Assembly (NCBI GenBank): GCA_015680685.1
Contig: MNCI01033476.1
Location: forward strand, 140,464 to 204,463
Length of the DNA stretch: 64,000 nucleotides
DNA from: Gnetum montanum
Lineage: Eukaryota > Streptophyta > Gnetopsida > Gnetales > Gnetaceae
Direction: 5' to 3'
Shown in pieces: positions 11,100 through 22,490 of this stretch. A model generated the notes under the pieces. The model saw only the letters and a list, made by a program, of their open reading frames with translations, did not search any database and had not been told where the DNA came from. The position numbers were made by a program, and so were the translations under genes. The first letter of the stretch is position 1; each line of letters starts with the position of its first letter.

Positions 11100-11640
11100 A
11101 CCAAGCATGGATTAAGGAGCGTGCAAGGCTTAGGATCCTCTAGGAAGCTATTGGCTTCAACCACTCATTCGGGTGTGTTAGCCTTAAGCGTTGTGTTGGT
11201 TGTCATAGGTGTACCACCAAGAAGCTCTTCTTTTAAAAATTGCATCATGTCTATGTCATGGCTAGTCAAAGAGGAGGCATTATCACCATGGATGATAACT
11301 TGACCATCCTCGTATGGAAGGTGGATTTCTTGGTGGATGGGAGAGGAGATGGCCCTTAGTTGGGCTAGCCAAGGCATGCCTAGAACCATGTTGAAACCTA
11401 GCATCTCCTCTATCATAGTGAAATGTACACTAGTGGGAAATTTCTCTCCTACCACGAAGGCTAAGTTGATTGTACCCTTGACTATGACATGTCATCCATT
11501 GAGGGATTTTAGACATGTGGTTTTTGTTAGCCTAATTTCATATGTTAGGCCTAGTTTATCGATGATGGAGGATAGGACTACATTTTTTGGTACACCATCA
11601 TCAACATTCACTCTGCGGATGGTGTACTACCCAACACGTA
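11100..11640 (-). pseudogene. Retropepsin-like protease (A)
   Basis: Minus-strand translation begins with a VDDGV active-site strand at about 11590-11610 (the usual D-T/S-G is D-D-G in this family, as in B and C). It continues through NVVLSSIIDKLGL and the flap-like KGTINLAFVVGE to EEMLGFNMVLGMPWL near 11400, the conserved L-L-G-R-x-W-L strand, and then HQEIHLPYEDGQVIIHGDN. One frameshift separates the active-site strand from the rest. It lies downstream of gag in the same polyprotein and matures Gag-Pol. Confidence 0.8.
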
Positions 11641-12772
11641 TGCTAATGGATAGTGGAGCTATAGTGACCTCCCCTCGTTTGGGGTTAACTTTGACTGCAT
11701 TGTCATGGAACACTAGGGATGCTAAACTTGATTCTTGCAGTGTAGGGGGAAACATCGTTGCACATATGGACACCTCATCTATAGGGATGTCCTCCATAAT
11801 AGGAATGGATGCCAAGATTTTGGCCAATGCTTGGCAGTGAGAAGATGAGGTCATGGCCAAGTCGTATAAGCTCAACATTGTGTTCTTTTGTTTGAGCATT
11901 TGTTTCACCTAGGTTAGTGCAGCTACAAAGTTCTTGTCATTAGTTGTTGTGTTGGCCTTGACTTCCTCCACGTGGCTTGAGAGACATATCTCTCGTGGAG
12001 GGGACTTGGGCTTGGTTTGCTTGACTTGCTTGGCGGTAGGGGCCCTAGTGTTCGATTATTATTTGTTGGTTGTGGCCTTTGCTTTAGCCATGGGGGTTGC
12101 AAGATACTTGTTTTTCTTCTTACATTTCCATCTGGTAGGCCTACCTAGGTTGCTAGCGAGGTCAATTCTCAAGGGAGGAGAGATTGAGACATTACCCACT
12201 AATGGGCTTTGGGTAGGTGAGGGGCCATCATGTTGTGGCACCTTTATGACAAATGGTGGTTTAGGAGGAGTTGTTATGTGGCCAACTTGTTGTGGCACCT
12301 TGATGAAAAAACGTTTCTTAGTGGTTTTTGTTTTTGCATCATGCCAGTTTAACATCTTAGCAGATGATGGCTGTGGAACTTTGACCACAAAGGGTGTTTT
12401 GGGTGCCTGAGGTGGCACTTTGATAACAAAGGAAGGCCTCTTGTTTGTGGAGGCTGAGGGAATCCTTTCCTTGCTAGGAGACACATGAATCACAAAAGGT
12501 TGCATGGGTTTGGGCTTGCCACCTATGCTAATGGAATTTATGACATAGGAGGCATCATCTGTGTTGGATTAACTTGTCGTGTCGATCACCAGTTGGCCTT
12601 GTTCTATCATCCTTTGCAGGTCATCTTGCAAGGCATGACATTTTTCTATACTATGACCAACCAATTAATGGTAATGATAGTATTGGTCCAATCTAAAATG
12701 TTGTGGAATTGGAGGCTTGTTTGATACTGCAGAAGTAGGGTTCCTTAGTAGTTCGCAGTACTTATCATGTTT
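11640..12772 (-). pseudogene. Gag-protease linker with repeated PFVIKVP motifs (A)
   Basis: Minus-strand frame 12505-12059 contains at least five copies of P-[FY]-[VF]-[IV]-[KRH]-V-[PS] at 15-25 residue spacing, in a Lys/Pro/Thr-rich background. Elements B (29556-29800) and C (63650-64000) carry the same kind of repeat at the same place. Nearer protease, 11908-11627 is a helical segment. No enzyme motif is visible. The function is unknown; repeated hydrophobic motifs suggest a binding or assembly segment, which is inference. Confidence 0.65.
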
Positions 12773-13660
12773 TTAGCAAGCAATCTTTGATACGTGTTTG
12801 TGTTGGATTTTCCTAGCTTTCAATAGTTGCTCTAGTAGTTTATAGGGTTGCACCGGTAGTGGTGTATACTTTGAGTAGTCCTTACACTGAAAGTTGGGCC
12901 CTGGGGTAGCCCCTATCAATGTAGGTGAGTTGGTGCCAGAATTGGTGGTTTTGTTAGCTGGGGCCTTGGGCTGCTTAGCTATCGGGCCCCTGTTGGTTGC
13001 TTTTGTGCTTGTGGCTACTATTATCACTATTGTGTTTTTCTTGCAAGCATGTTGGTTTTTGTAGGCCACATAGGCTAGATCATTTCTAGCTTGCATTGCT
13101 TCCTCTATGCCTTTTGTTTGGGCAAAGGCTTGGCTAAGAGACTTTAGGGCTAGATAATAGAGTTTGGACTTGATGAAGTGATTTACTACACCTTTGAAGA
13201 TAACTAGTAGGTATGTCTCCACTAAGGGTTCATGCATTTCACTGAATGCAACATTCCAATGTTGAAGGAATTTTGACATGGGCTCTAAAGGCCCTTTCTT
13301 AACTTGCATCAATTGGTCGAGGGTTGCTTCAGGCTTTAGGTTGTACCTAAAGTGCATCACAAACTTTCTTATGAGATCCTCCAAAGAGGAGATTGAGACA
13401 TTGGGTAATGCTTGATACCAGTATAAGGCCTTGCCAGTGAGTGACATGGGGAAGACATGTATGATGGCATGTGGCCAAGCTTGAAGGAGTAGGCATCTAG
13501 ATCGAAATGTGACCAAGTGTACATTGGGATCCCCTTCTCTATTGTACTTGGTAAATTGAGGCAGTTGGGCCCTAGTTGCAAGAGTTAGGGGTGGTACTAT
13601 AGGACTTATGGGATCATCTCCATAGAAGTCCACCACCTTGATGGTGTCGAAGGAGGTAGC
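12773..13660 (-). pseudogene. Gag capsid-like domain (A), Tat lineage
   Basis: A 287-codon open frame (13636-12773) has the retrotransposon Gag core: LPQFTKYNREGDPNVHLVTF, then LTGKALYWYQALP, FVMHFRYNL, a P-L-E-P-M-S-K-F-L-Q-H-W helix and FKGVVNHFIKSKLYY, ending in an Ala/Asn/Thr-rich basic tail. This matches the family order of retrotrans_gag proteins. It aligns with B at 30290-31060. It is nearly intact, the longest undisturbed frame of element A. Confidence 0.85.
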
Positions 13661-13661
13661 C

Positions 13662-14260
13662 TTAAGTCAATTGATCTCCTCCGTTAAGCTTTGGATTAGC
13701 TAGAATGCTTGATCCAAGCTTGGGGATATGCCAGCCGATTGCATTGGCTAGGCTTGTGTTGGTTGGATAGCATGGGGTTGAATTGTTGGTTGTGGAGTCT
13801 ACCAGTTTAATGACGTAACAGATGGGTGTTGCCAGTTTAACGTCATAGTAGACAATTTTTGATGTATTGGCTAAGCGATGGGTGTGGTGATTGGGATGGG
13901 TGTGGTGATTGGAATGGGCCACACATGGGTGGGTCGGGAAGACACTATAGACACCAATGAGACAGGTGGGATGTAGGATTCCTGAGTTGTTTGGGGCTGG
14001 GAGGTGGCCCCTACATGAGCATAGTGTTGGGCAAATGCATTAGTTGCTTGCGAGAAAGGCAGAATTGGCATGGTCACCATCTCGGAGGGGATGGATGGAC
14101 CAAACCGAGGAGGGGCTATAATAGAGAGTGGTTGTTGGAAGATGGTGTGGAGGGGGCTCTCATGCTTGGAGTGAGCCTCAAACTCATCTTCCTCCTTCTG
14201 TGAGGCTTCCTCGTAGGTTTTCCTTGCATCATGTTTTTTCACATGGATGAGTTAGGACAA
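13662..14260 (-). pseudogene. Gag N-terminal low-complexity region (A)
   Basis: The frame 14242-13871 starts with an acidic, helical stretch and becomes Pro/Thr/Ile-rich. A second frame, 13922-13662, holds His/Asn/Thr-rich sequence. Two CTAGTTTA-type stem-loops lie inside it (13801-13856). The equivalent region of B is 31060-31840. The segment just before the capsid domain carries a T-E-E-I-x-x-L-K motif shared with B. The true initiation codon cannot be decided. Confidence 0.55.
13801..13856 (-). repeat. Pair of CTAGTTTA-type stem-loops in gag N-terminus (A)
   Basis: CCAGTTTAA plus stem-loop occurs twice; the second has CGTC/GACA around a short loop. This is the only place where the motif falls inside a coding region. 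Confidence 0.5.
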
Positions 14261-14511
14261 CAACCAGTGGTGGGATTATATCAAATAAGGAGGGGTTGTA
14301 CTCCCATCTGTTCTGGTGGACTCATTCATAGTCCTGTTTTACCTCTAAATTGAGGTAATCCACTAATAGTCCTACTTGGATTTTGGCACAAACAAAATTA
14401 TATTATTCATGGCTTAGTGCAGCATGCTTTGGCTGGATTGTGATATTAAATGTGTTAGACACCAACGTGGAAGGTTGATCTGGATACATATTCATCGATC
14501 AGGTTGTGAGA

Positions 14512-14695
14512 GTTGCTATTTGTAGAAAATGGCTAACTCTAAAAATGGTAGAAAAATGACTAATTCTATCAGTAGTAGGAAAATGGTTAAGTATAGAAAT
14601 ATATAGAAAATGGCTAAGTGTAACAATGCAGAAAAAAATGCTAACTATGAAAATGCAGAAAAAATGCTCAGTATGACAATTGCTAAAAATGGCCA
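14512..14695 (-). repeat. Short tandem repeat, about 30 bp unit, GAAAATGGCTAA
   Basis: Six or so diverged units each contain GAAAATG followed by GCTAA or ACTAA. They lie in the element A leader. Confidence 0.65.
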
Positions 14696-14703
14696 ACTTT
14701 GGT

Positions 14704-14885
14704 GTAGCGTAATAGGGTGTTACACTCTAGCATCAGGTGTTGCACTATAGCGCTAAGCTACACTATAGCACCGCAGTGTGCTATGCTACGCTATGCTACG
14801 CTATGCTACATAGCATATGCCTGCTATGCTGCACCCTGTACCACCCTGCTACGCTGCATGTGGTGCAGCAACTACGCTATACAGA
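14704..14885 (-). repeat. CTACGCTATG palindrome cluster in A leader
   Basis: It alternates GCTACGCTATG and its inverse CATAGCGTAGC. The same word fills the A and B LTRs and B introns. Confidence 0.7.
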
Positions 14886-14930
14886 ACAAGTCATAATAGT
14901 TAAAAATGATACTGCACACAAACTTAGATT

Positions 14931-14950
14931 TGGCCCTCCTTCTAGCACCA
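14931..14950 (-). promoter_or_regulatory. Primer binding site of A
   Basis: The minus strand reads TGGTGCTAGAAGGAGGGCCA starting 5 bases inside the 5' LTR. It begins TGG, complementary to a tRNA CCA end. The same sequence is beside the B 5' LTR. I do not assign the tRNA with confidence. Confidence 0.75.
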
Positions 14951-14955
14951 AAAAC

Positions 14956-16670
14956 TATTGCAACCAAAAATGTCAATGGCTAGAACATCGAGAGGTTGTC
15001 GGGTGAACAGTTTAACCCCAGATCCATGCAAGGGCCATGCTAGAGAGAAACGAAAGTAGAGTGCCCTGAATGGTCTGGTTGATCAAACAGGGACTTAATC
15101 AGTGTATCTTAACCTTTTTGTAAATTTTTTTTTGGAAGTGAGGCACACGAAGTAAATCGATGATCAATAAATGTAAAGTGGTGAAAATAGTGCAAAACAA
15201 CGGTGACAGTATGCAAATAGCAAAATAGACTTGGGTGAGAAAGTGCACCACCCCAAGGTCATGGGTTTGATCCTTTGCTTTACTAAAAGGTGTACAATAG
15301 AACATGCAACATGGAAGAGGCATAGCTTACATAGAGTAGTATGGTCACAAATCTTTGAACTGTAGAGCCAATTAGCAAACTCAAAGCCAACCAGAGTGCT
15401 AAAAAACTATCAACTATGCTCTCCAAAAGCCAATTTCCACCCAAAGCCAATGCCCATGTTTGCCATGGTATTTATAGGACTAGGAGTAGGATAAAAATGT
15501 GGTCTAGATGCCCATGTTCTAGGCCCCAGAAGGTGCAAACATGGTTGTACTATGTAGGTGTGTGATGCTAGAGGTGAGCTTTGTTACATTGTGACCATAC
15601 TACTGAAACTACATGTGCCAAAATCCTATGTGCCAACAATGCAAGCAAAATGGAGCCTATGCTCCAGGACTATGTCTTCCATACTCTTGCAAGTAGGATG
15701 AAGCATAGGAACAATTTTTTGGGGATTAACCAGGGGTATGCAAAATGAAGAAAACTTGTTGATTTTGTCTGCCAAAGAGATATCAGGGCGAGAATAATCA
15801 TTTCCAACAAGTTATAGAGCTAACCAAAGATGTCTTGATGCCTCCATGCCAGTGTTGCACTACCCGCACTATTCAGTACATTGGCATAGCATAAGTAACT
15901 GCTCACTACACTGTGCTACGCTATATAGCGTAGCATAGTGTAGCCACTCGTCTTGACAGAAAACATGCGTAGGAGTCGAGAGCATTTTTGTGAGGCTTGG
16001 CTAGGCAAATAACTGCAACTTTTGTCCTCCATGTCAAAAAGCCTTAGAACTTGCTAAATTCATCTTTGGAACATTTATGTCATTTTTTCATCATTGCTAC
16101 GTTGTACTACACTATGTAGCGTAACACAGTGTAGTAGACAGTGTATCATGCTTCCTTGTTAAATCTACCATTTTCTATCAAGAAACCTTGCTTGAGGCCT
16201 AAGGGCTAAGTGGGACAACCAGTTTTGGAGGCTGAAGCATTACCAAGTATAGGCTTCTTGTTGGAGTCACTTGGCAAAAGGGGGCCTTTGTGTGCTTTTT
16301 CCCTGTTACGTTCTGATACGTTGCATAGCGTATCATAATGTAGCACCCTATGTTAGTGGAGCAAGTTTGCTTGATGGTTGCAACATGGGCAAATTCTTTG
16401 GAAGGATAACTTGTCATCAACTTACATCTTGGATGCTTGATTGATCTCTTCGAGGCTTTCTATGTTGCACAACGTAGCATATTTCTATGCTAGAAAACTT
16501 GCTGAACTATTTTGCTCATCCCAAACACTTTTGACAACTCCTAGCATGGTCCTTGGGTAGACTGCCTGCTGGGTCAATTATCCAGTTGGGCAAGCTGGAG
16601 AATCTAGTAGGCCTGTCAGCCTTGGAGATAGAAAACTTTCCAGACTATACAATCTATCCTTGGTGTTTCA
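14956..16670 (-). repeat. 5' LTR of element A
   Basis: On the minus strand it runs from TGAAACACC at 16670 to near 14956. A TATA box TATAAATA (minus) is at 15469-15476. Palindromic clusters lie near 15905-15945, 16098-16140, 16310-16345 and 16455-16485. A U5 hairpin CCCTG...CAGGG is at 15064-15092. It aligns with 7028-8845. Confidence 0.85.
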
Positions 16671-16675
16671 CTAAT
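16671..16675. repeat. Target-site duplication CTAAT, right of A
   Basis: Identical to 7023-7027. Confidence 0.85.
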
Positions 16676-16976
16676 CAATCACTTTCCCTTTAGGATTAGT
16701 AAAGAACATCGTAACCATAGTTTGTGGATCGTCTTGTCTTGCCAATTTTCTTATGATCAAGGTAGAATACTGCAAATGCAACTTTCCCATCATTATGGAA
16801 CATGAATGGTTGAACAATATTGATGCATGAATTGGCATCAAGGACCTCTTCTTGAAAATATCCAAGGAAAATGAATTTGGACAGCTTGAGAAGAAGCAAG
16901 TTTGATGCATCACGTATAGTGATAATAGGTGCAATTGAGTGTAGAAAATCTAGTTCATTAAAAGTACATTCATCAA
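16676..16976 (+). pseudogene. Retropepsin-like protease, C-terminal piece (H1)
   Basis: Dropping element A joins 7022 to this piece. The frame reads SITFPLGLVKNIVTIVCG, then a strand ending FPIIMEHEWL, where E has FPIIMGRAWI at 43683-43712. This is the C-terminal half of the gypsy protease fold. It is interrupted by element B at 16976. A stop lies near the join. Confidence 0.7.
16972..16976. repeat. Target-site duplication ATCAA, left of B
   Basis: It equals ATCAA at 34374-34378. Confidence 0.85.
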
Positions 16977-18682
16977 TGTAGCAACTAAAAACATTGATAG
17001 CTGGAAAACACTAAGAGGTCATCAGTTGTTGATAGTCTTAACCCCGTTTCTGCGGTAAGGTCATGCTAGATGGAATGGAAACGGGGTGCCTTGAATGGTC
17101 TAGTCGATCAGACACAGACTTAGTCGATGTTAATATAACCTTTTGCAACTGGGCAATTTGAAAACAAGACTGATAGCATGAAGTAATGCTTGAATGTAAA
17201 AGAGGTAGAAAACAGTGTAAAATGCAAATGATAAGCAAGAGACAAAGTAAAATGCAATTAGAAAAATGCACCACTTCGAAGCTACAACTTCACTCTGTCA
17301 AGATGGATACAATCGGTTACATAGCATTTGGAAGTGCAAAGATCCCAAGGGTAACCAAGACATGTAGAGCAAGGTGGCTATGTGCTTGAATGCAGACTCA
17401 GGTGCTAACAATGCAAAGTGCTACCAAGGTGGTAGAAAAGAGAAGAATGAAATGCCAACTGAGAGTGCTAACTATTAACAATGTCAAATAGAAAGTTTAC
17501 AATGCTCAAGGTTACAATGCTAAATTTTTTGCTTGTCATCCAACAAAATTATTAGCTGACCGATATTGCCAAAGAACCTGGGGGATCGAGAAGCTAAAAA
17601 ATGCAGAAAAAGCTCAAGGGCCTAGAGAGATTTGGTAAGCGTCGCTCATTGAGATATTTATAGGACCTAGGGTGTGCGAAAGATGCAGTTTGGATGCCAT
17701 GTTCCTTAGGCCTATGCTGACCTGTCTATGTTGCATGTGCTTGCATGACTATTGGGCGAGCCTACCATGCCATAATTATAATTTTGCTACATCGTAATTA
17801 CCTTGTTAGAGTAATGGTGCAATTAGGTAAGATGCATTGATTTTGTGTAGCCACTTGCCACGCCTTGCTATGTTTTGTAGCGTAGCATTTGGCATAGCGT
17901 AGCATCTTGTCACGTTGTGCTACACTGTACAACATAGCATAGCTACCAAATCGAAGCAAATTCTATGTCATGTCCTGCTGCATGCATTCAAAACCTTTGT
18001 AGTGTTGTGACTGCTAGTTGCAGGTTTACTATGCTATGCTATGCTACATAGCATATCATAGCGTAGCAACTGTCCTTAGTCGTAAAAACATTGTCAATCT
18101 GTAAACTTTACCTTTTGCACTACGAAGCTTGAGATCTTGTTGATCCTGCCCTTTGAGATGCCTTCTATCACTTTTGCAGAATTTCTATGCCTCACTGCGC
18201 TATGTAGCTTAGCATAGCCCTTTGAGATGACCTATTTTTTGCCAAGTTCACCGCTTTCTGATAGAAGGAGACATTGTTGAAGGACTTGAAGTCGAGTGAA
18301 GGGGGTTGACTATCCAGCTTTTGTTATGCTGTGCTACACCACATAACACACCATAGCATATCACTACGCTTCTACAAACGTCTTCTAAAGTTTGCTACGC
18401 TACTTAGCGTAGCGTAGCGTAATAAATATCCTTGACTTAGAAAACTTGCTAAAGCATTTTGCACGTTCTAAGCACTGCTTATAAGTGCACCGTCAATTGG
18501 ATGAACTACTCAGGTGGGTAGGCTAGAGAATCCATTTAGCTTGTTGACACCTGGGGTAGAAAACTTGGCAAATTGGACAGTCTGAACTTCAAAGCATCCA
18601 TCTCCTAAAGAACTGTTGTGACACTGCATGATTTCCAAAGACCTGGTGAAGCAAGAATGCCTTCAAATTTTGGGGTGTTTCA
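16977..18682 (-). repeat. 3' LTR of element B
   Basis: On the minus strand it runs TGAAACACC (18682) to GTTGCTACA (16977). TATA is at 17655-17662. Palindromic CTACGCTATG clusters occur near 17870-17945, 18026-18070, 18190-18215, 18325-18365 and 18395-18425. It aligns full length with 32664-34373. Confidence 0.85.
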
Positions 18683-18748
18683 TTGGCCCCTCTTTATCAA
18701 CATCTGCAGGATGGGCTCGAGAGACGTTAACAAAGAATATGAAACACC
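18674..18748 (-). repeat. Inverted repeat spanning PPT and LTR tip (B)
   Basis: The arm 18674-18701 is the inverse of 18726-18748. It contains the LTR tip TGAAACACC and the purine tract AAAGAGGGGCC. It is homologous to 8837-8911 and 52341-52417. Confidence 0.8.
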
Positions 18749-19758
18749 ATGGAAGACACGACACTAACATTGCCGATCGGTGATCACCAAGACGTCGCTT
18801 AGCTATGCTTGAGAGTGAAAGGAAGAAGCAGAGAGGAAGAAGGTTCAAAAAAAGGATAAATATGAGGTTTAGTAGGGTCCCTCGTCGAAGTGCTCATGAG
18901 GGAGTCATTCGCATTTTCATCTTTACCCTCGCTGGCCTGCGATCCCCTGTAGGATAGATGTTTCCCTTTCCCAGGATGAGCTATGTTACATCTGGGTGGG
19001 GTTTTGACCTACCTATAGATGCTTCCCATGCAGTGAGTTGTGTTACGCATGTCATGGAACTTGTACCCTAAATTAGCTGAGCTAGTTGAGGCACTTACTT
19101 TGCGATGTTGTGGCATTTGCTGTTATGGCAAGACGTACTCTCGACCGCACCTTGTAATCGCGATAGAGAGTGAAATAGCCACAATGCGAAGTGAGGGCAA
19201 AGGTCTTGCTTACTACAAACATTGTTGAAGCTCTTAGACATCCGTGCTAGTGCACCGTGTCCAAAGTAGGAAGGCCAGTAGTGGCCTTGGCAGCATCGGT
19301 GTGGAGGAGCTGGCCTCGAAGGCTTCGTGAGTTGCTATGAGTGCAGATGCTCTGGAATCCTTGCCAAAGGCATGCATTCTTAGTTTAGCTATGGGATCAA
19401 CTACCATGTAGCTAACTATCGTGTGAGCCCAGGAATCAGCAGGGAGTTGGAGGATAACAATATTGTGGTTGGGCCACAATACTGCTAGAACTTTAGCGAC
19501 GGGCACTGGCCAAGGAACTACTGTCAAGGCAGTGGACCGTGGCAACGGTAGGTCCGAAGGGCCAGTACAATTTCATATGTAATCTCTGGAGGATCAACAC
19601 GATGCCAAGGGTGATGGTTCGCATACGTTCTAGATCATGTTCTCATTATGTCGTGAACTGTGTTCTGGAGCTGCAACGTCCCACCCCCACGTCAGCATTG
19701 TGCACACTCGTTCGATGTGTACTTGGCACAGATGCATGCTACGGATGTGATGTGAATC
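18683..19758 (-). other. 3' UTR of element B
   Basis: No coding frame is conserved. It matches the 3' UTR of A block by block (8846-10227). I see nothing else in it. Confidence 0.6.
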
Positions 19759-19970
19759 CATTTTAAGGTCCTGGTAGACCGTGTGCTAGTTTAAGGTCCT
19801 AGTAGACTGCTGTGCTGGTTTAAGCTCCCAGCAGACCATACACGCCAGTTTAATGTCATAGTGAACTAGTTGTGCCAATTTTATGTCGTAGCGGATGGTT
19901 GTCACCAATTTATCATCATAGTAGATGCTGCATGTTGTCCCTGCTAGTTTATCATTGTAGCGGAAGCTAC
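19759..19970 (-). repeat. CTAGTTTA stem-loop array after integrase (B)
   Basis: About seven units. Examples are GGTC (19767-19770) with GACC (19777-19780) and a CATC/GATG unit near 19918. It lies between the integrase 3' end and the 3' UTR. Confidence 0.8.
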
Positions 19971-19984
19971 ATGTTGTCACCCTC

Positions 19985-21060
19985 ATGATTCAGATGTAGT
20001 ACAGCTTGAGGTACGAGTGATTCACCAGGTTGGCAAACTCGTTACCATCCATGTCCGCCAATTTGAAGGCTCCATTCCTGAAGGCTTTAGTGACAATGTA
20101 AGGGCCCTCCTAGTTGGCTAAGAATTTTCTCACATGCTAACGGATAGCCTTGACGATGAGGTCTCCTTTTTGTACTAGTCGTTGATGCAGGTCTGCATAG
20201 TGCTTTTGCTATTGCTTGTTCTGGTAGTGCTCTATGCGGCTCAGCATCTATGCGTGCTACTCCTCTATTGAGTCGAGGTCAATGATTCACGACTCATTGT
20301 TCTGTGCTTCGCTCACGACATCTAAGAGGATCATCCAAAGTGATGGTACCTACAACTCAAGAGGCAACATAACTTTAGATCTGTAAACAAGATTGTAAGG
20401 AGTCATACTTGTCGCGATTCTGCATGTCGTCCTGTAGGCCCATAGAACGTAGATGATTTTCTCGTGCCACCGCCTCTTACTATTGCCAAGCATCTGCTTC
20501 AGCAATTTGATGATGGACTTATTTGTAGCATCCGCTTGTCTATTCACCTATGGGTAATACAAGGAGGAGAATTATTGCCTGATGCCTAGATTGCTGCAGA
20601 AGCTTTGGGTTTTCATACTACTGAATTGTGGCCCATTGTCGGTTACAATAGTCATCGGAAGCCCAAACCTTGTCACGATATTATCTAGGATGAAGTGGTA
20701 GATCTGTTGAGATGTCATCTTCGTCAAGGGGATGGCTTCTATCCACTTATTAAAATACTCAGTGGCAGTGATAATGAAGCTATGCCCTACAAAGGACTTA
20801 GGCGTGATAGGTCCTATGAGGTTTAGTCCCCATCGTTGGAAAGGCCACGTGATTTGCATTGGATGCAAGTCCATAGGTGAGACGTGTATGAGATTTGCAT
20901 ATCTCTAGCACGTGTCACATGTCTTGACTCTTGATAAGCAGTCACGCTCCATGTGGGGCCAATAGTACCCTAGGTGTCTAATTTTCGCAACCATAGCCCT
21001 AGGTGCTATGTGTCCATCGCACAATCCCTCATGTACTTCATTAAATACCTTCTACACCTG
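19985..21060 (-). pseudogene. Integrase (B), zinc finger to C-terminal domain
   Basis: On the minus strand, 21060-20880 encodes the HHCC zinc finger (VHEGLCDGHIAPRA, a second His-containing helix, then V-K-T-C-D-T-C). The core 20874-20350 has GLNLIGPI (first catalytic Asp is Asn), IVTDNGPQF (second Asp kept) and R-Q-A-D-A-T-N-K (catalytic Glu is Asp). A C-terminal segment ending A-F-K-L-A-D-M-D-G-N-E is at about 20160-20000. Stops lie between core halves near 20560. Two altered catalytic positions mean it is inactive. Confidence 0.85.
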
Positions 21061-21089
21061 CTCCCCACTCACACATGCCAGTAATATCC

Positions 21090-21810
21090 CATCATAGGAG
21101 CATCGGCATAGGGTGTCATTTCCCATGAGCATATATTGCCGGGCACACTTACGAATTGCATCTCTTTGGGCAGATGTTAGTCCACGCGGGGGTTCGCCAT
21201 GTTGTAGGTAGGCTTTAATGTTGGCGTACCACTCCTGGGTATCCGCAACACTGATAGAGGCCACGTGTCCTACCTGAGTGATAGGCTCAGTACATTCAAT
21301 AATCGAAGTCGGCAAACTTGCAAACGAGTGTGGTGGAATGTTTAGTGCAAGGGTGGCTAAGGCATCTACCATGGTGTTCTCGTTGCATAGCACATGTTGC
21401 ACATATGTGGTTGCAAATTCCTTAAGCATGCTTTTTGCTAGGTTGCAGTAGGGTTGTAGGTGCATAGCTTTGTAGGCATAGACCTCAGTGGTCTGATTCA
21501 CAATTAGTTGGGAATCCCTGCAGATCGCCAGGTGTTGTATGCATAGTGTTTGGGTAGCTAAGAGGCCTCTGAGTAGCCCCTCATACTCTACCATGTTGTT
21601 GGTGTAGGGAAACACAAAATGATAAGTGAATGGGTGCATTTCCCCAAAGGGAAACATAATGATGGTAGCTACACTACCTCCTTGCGTGGTTGAGGCACTG
21701 TTGAAGTGTAAAGTAGCTTCCAGGTGCGATGCGATGATGTTGACAATGCCAACATGCTCATCTGGGAATTTGAGGTCTATGGTTGCATGGTTGTCAACGA
21801 GTGAGGTCAT
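21090..21810 (-). pseudogene. Second (archaeal-type) RNase H (B)
   Basis: An open frame of 252 codons (21810-21052) carries the extra RNase H specific to Tat-lineage elements, placed between the gypsy RNase H and integrase. Visible active-site segments are LHFNSAST (first Asp changed to Asn), NNMVEYEGLLRGL (Glu kept), ICRDSQLIVNQ (Asp kept) and NENTMVDALATLAL (last Asp kept). It removes RNA from hybrid during reverse transcription. It is open along its length, but the lost first Asp argues against activity. C has the FDGAS form. Confidence 0.9.
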
Positions 21811-21839
21811 AAGTTGTGTTGCTATGGCCTAACCCTTAG

Positions 21840-22490
21840 TCAACAATTGGCTTACATACTATAGGTCAAACTCCGTGGTTATTTCTTTTTATTGGGCTAT
21901 CCTGCTACTTTCATACAGGTTCTTAGTGATAGCCCGGAGCATGTTGCTTTTGCAAATGATGTTGACTCCATTGCAAAATAGATAGTGCCTCCACTTTTTT
22001 AACGCAAACACTAAGGCAAGGCAATGTCTCTCTACTTCATTGTATTTTTCCTCATGCACTATTAATGCATGACTCAGATAATACACTAGTATCTTAGATT
22101 TGTCATCTCGTTTCTGACATAGTAGTGCTGCGATAGATGTGTCGGAGATGGCAAGGTAGATGAAGAAAGGCTTATCCCTCTATGGCAGATGCACAGTTGT
22201 GAGGTGCAAAAGATCTTCTTTCAAGTCATCAAAGGCTTGTTGATACTAGGTTGTCCATTCGAAGTTAACCCCTTTCTTTAGAAGATGTTGCATGGGGTGT
22301 AATTCTTAGTCAACTTTGCTATAAACCTTCGAATGAATTGTACCCAACCTTGCAAACCACGTAGCTCTTTGAGGTTTATAGGAGGTGCCAGGTTGATGAT
22401 GGCCCTGACTTTGTCAGGGTCCACCCATATTCTGGCCTTCGATACTATGAATCCCCGGCCTCTAAATCTAGAGTTCAAACCAAATGTTCG
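21840..22490 (-). pseudogene. RT thumb and gypsy RNase H remnant (B)
   Basis: Minus strand 22478-22278 reads GFIVSKARIWVDPDKVRAI and LRGLQGWVQFIRRFI, the RT thumb region. 22086-21889 reads HEEKYNEVERHCLALVFALK and W-R-H-Y-L, the gypsy RNase H. The RT fingers and palm, with the Y-V-D-D motif present in C at 55423-55434, are absent: sequence upstream of about 22490 no longer aligns. Enzymatic RT activity is therefore lost. Confidence 0.85.

Larger units (their letters stand above)
14261..14930 (-). other. 5' leader of element A
   Basis: Non-coding between PBS and gag. It contains decayed tandem repeats (14512-14695) and a palindromic CTACGCTATG cluster (14704-14885). Around 14380-14420 a trace of the N-terminal protein of B (a Y-N-F-L-C-A-K-like segment) can be read on the minus strand. 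Confidence 0.55.
7028..16670 (-). mobile_element. Tat-lineage element A, non-autonomous, 9.6 kb
   Basis: On the minus strand the element reads 5' LTR (16670-14956), PBS (14950-14931), leader, gag-pro (14242-11100), hairpin arrays, 3' UTR, polypurine tract and 3' LTR (8845-7028), closed by a 5-bp duplication. RT, RNase H, integrase and the antisense gene found in B and C are absent. Because LTRs, PBS, PPT and duplication are all present, it probably moved using enzymes of an autonomous relative, unless the deletion happened after insertion. Confidence 0.85.

Noticed and set aside
11337-11840. 167-codon frame on + opposite the protease of A
   Set aside because: The minus strand has clear protease motifs; the + frame is a shadow due to codon bias and breaks in B and C.
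14931-14950. tRNA gene fragment
   Set aside because: Only about 20 bases with a CCA-complementary end directly inside the LTR, as expected for a primer binding site; no cloverleaf can be formed from the surroundings.
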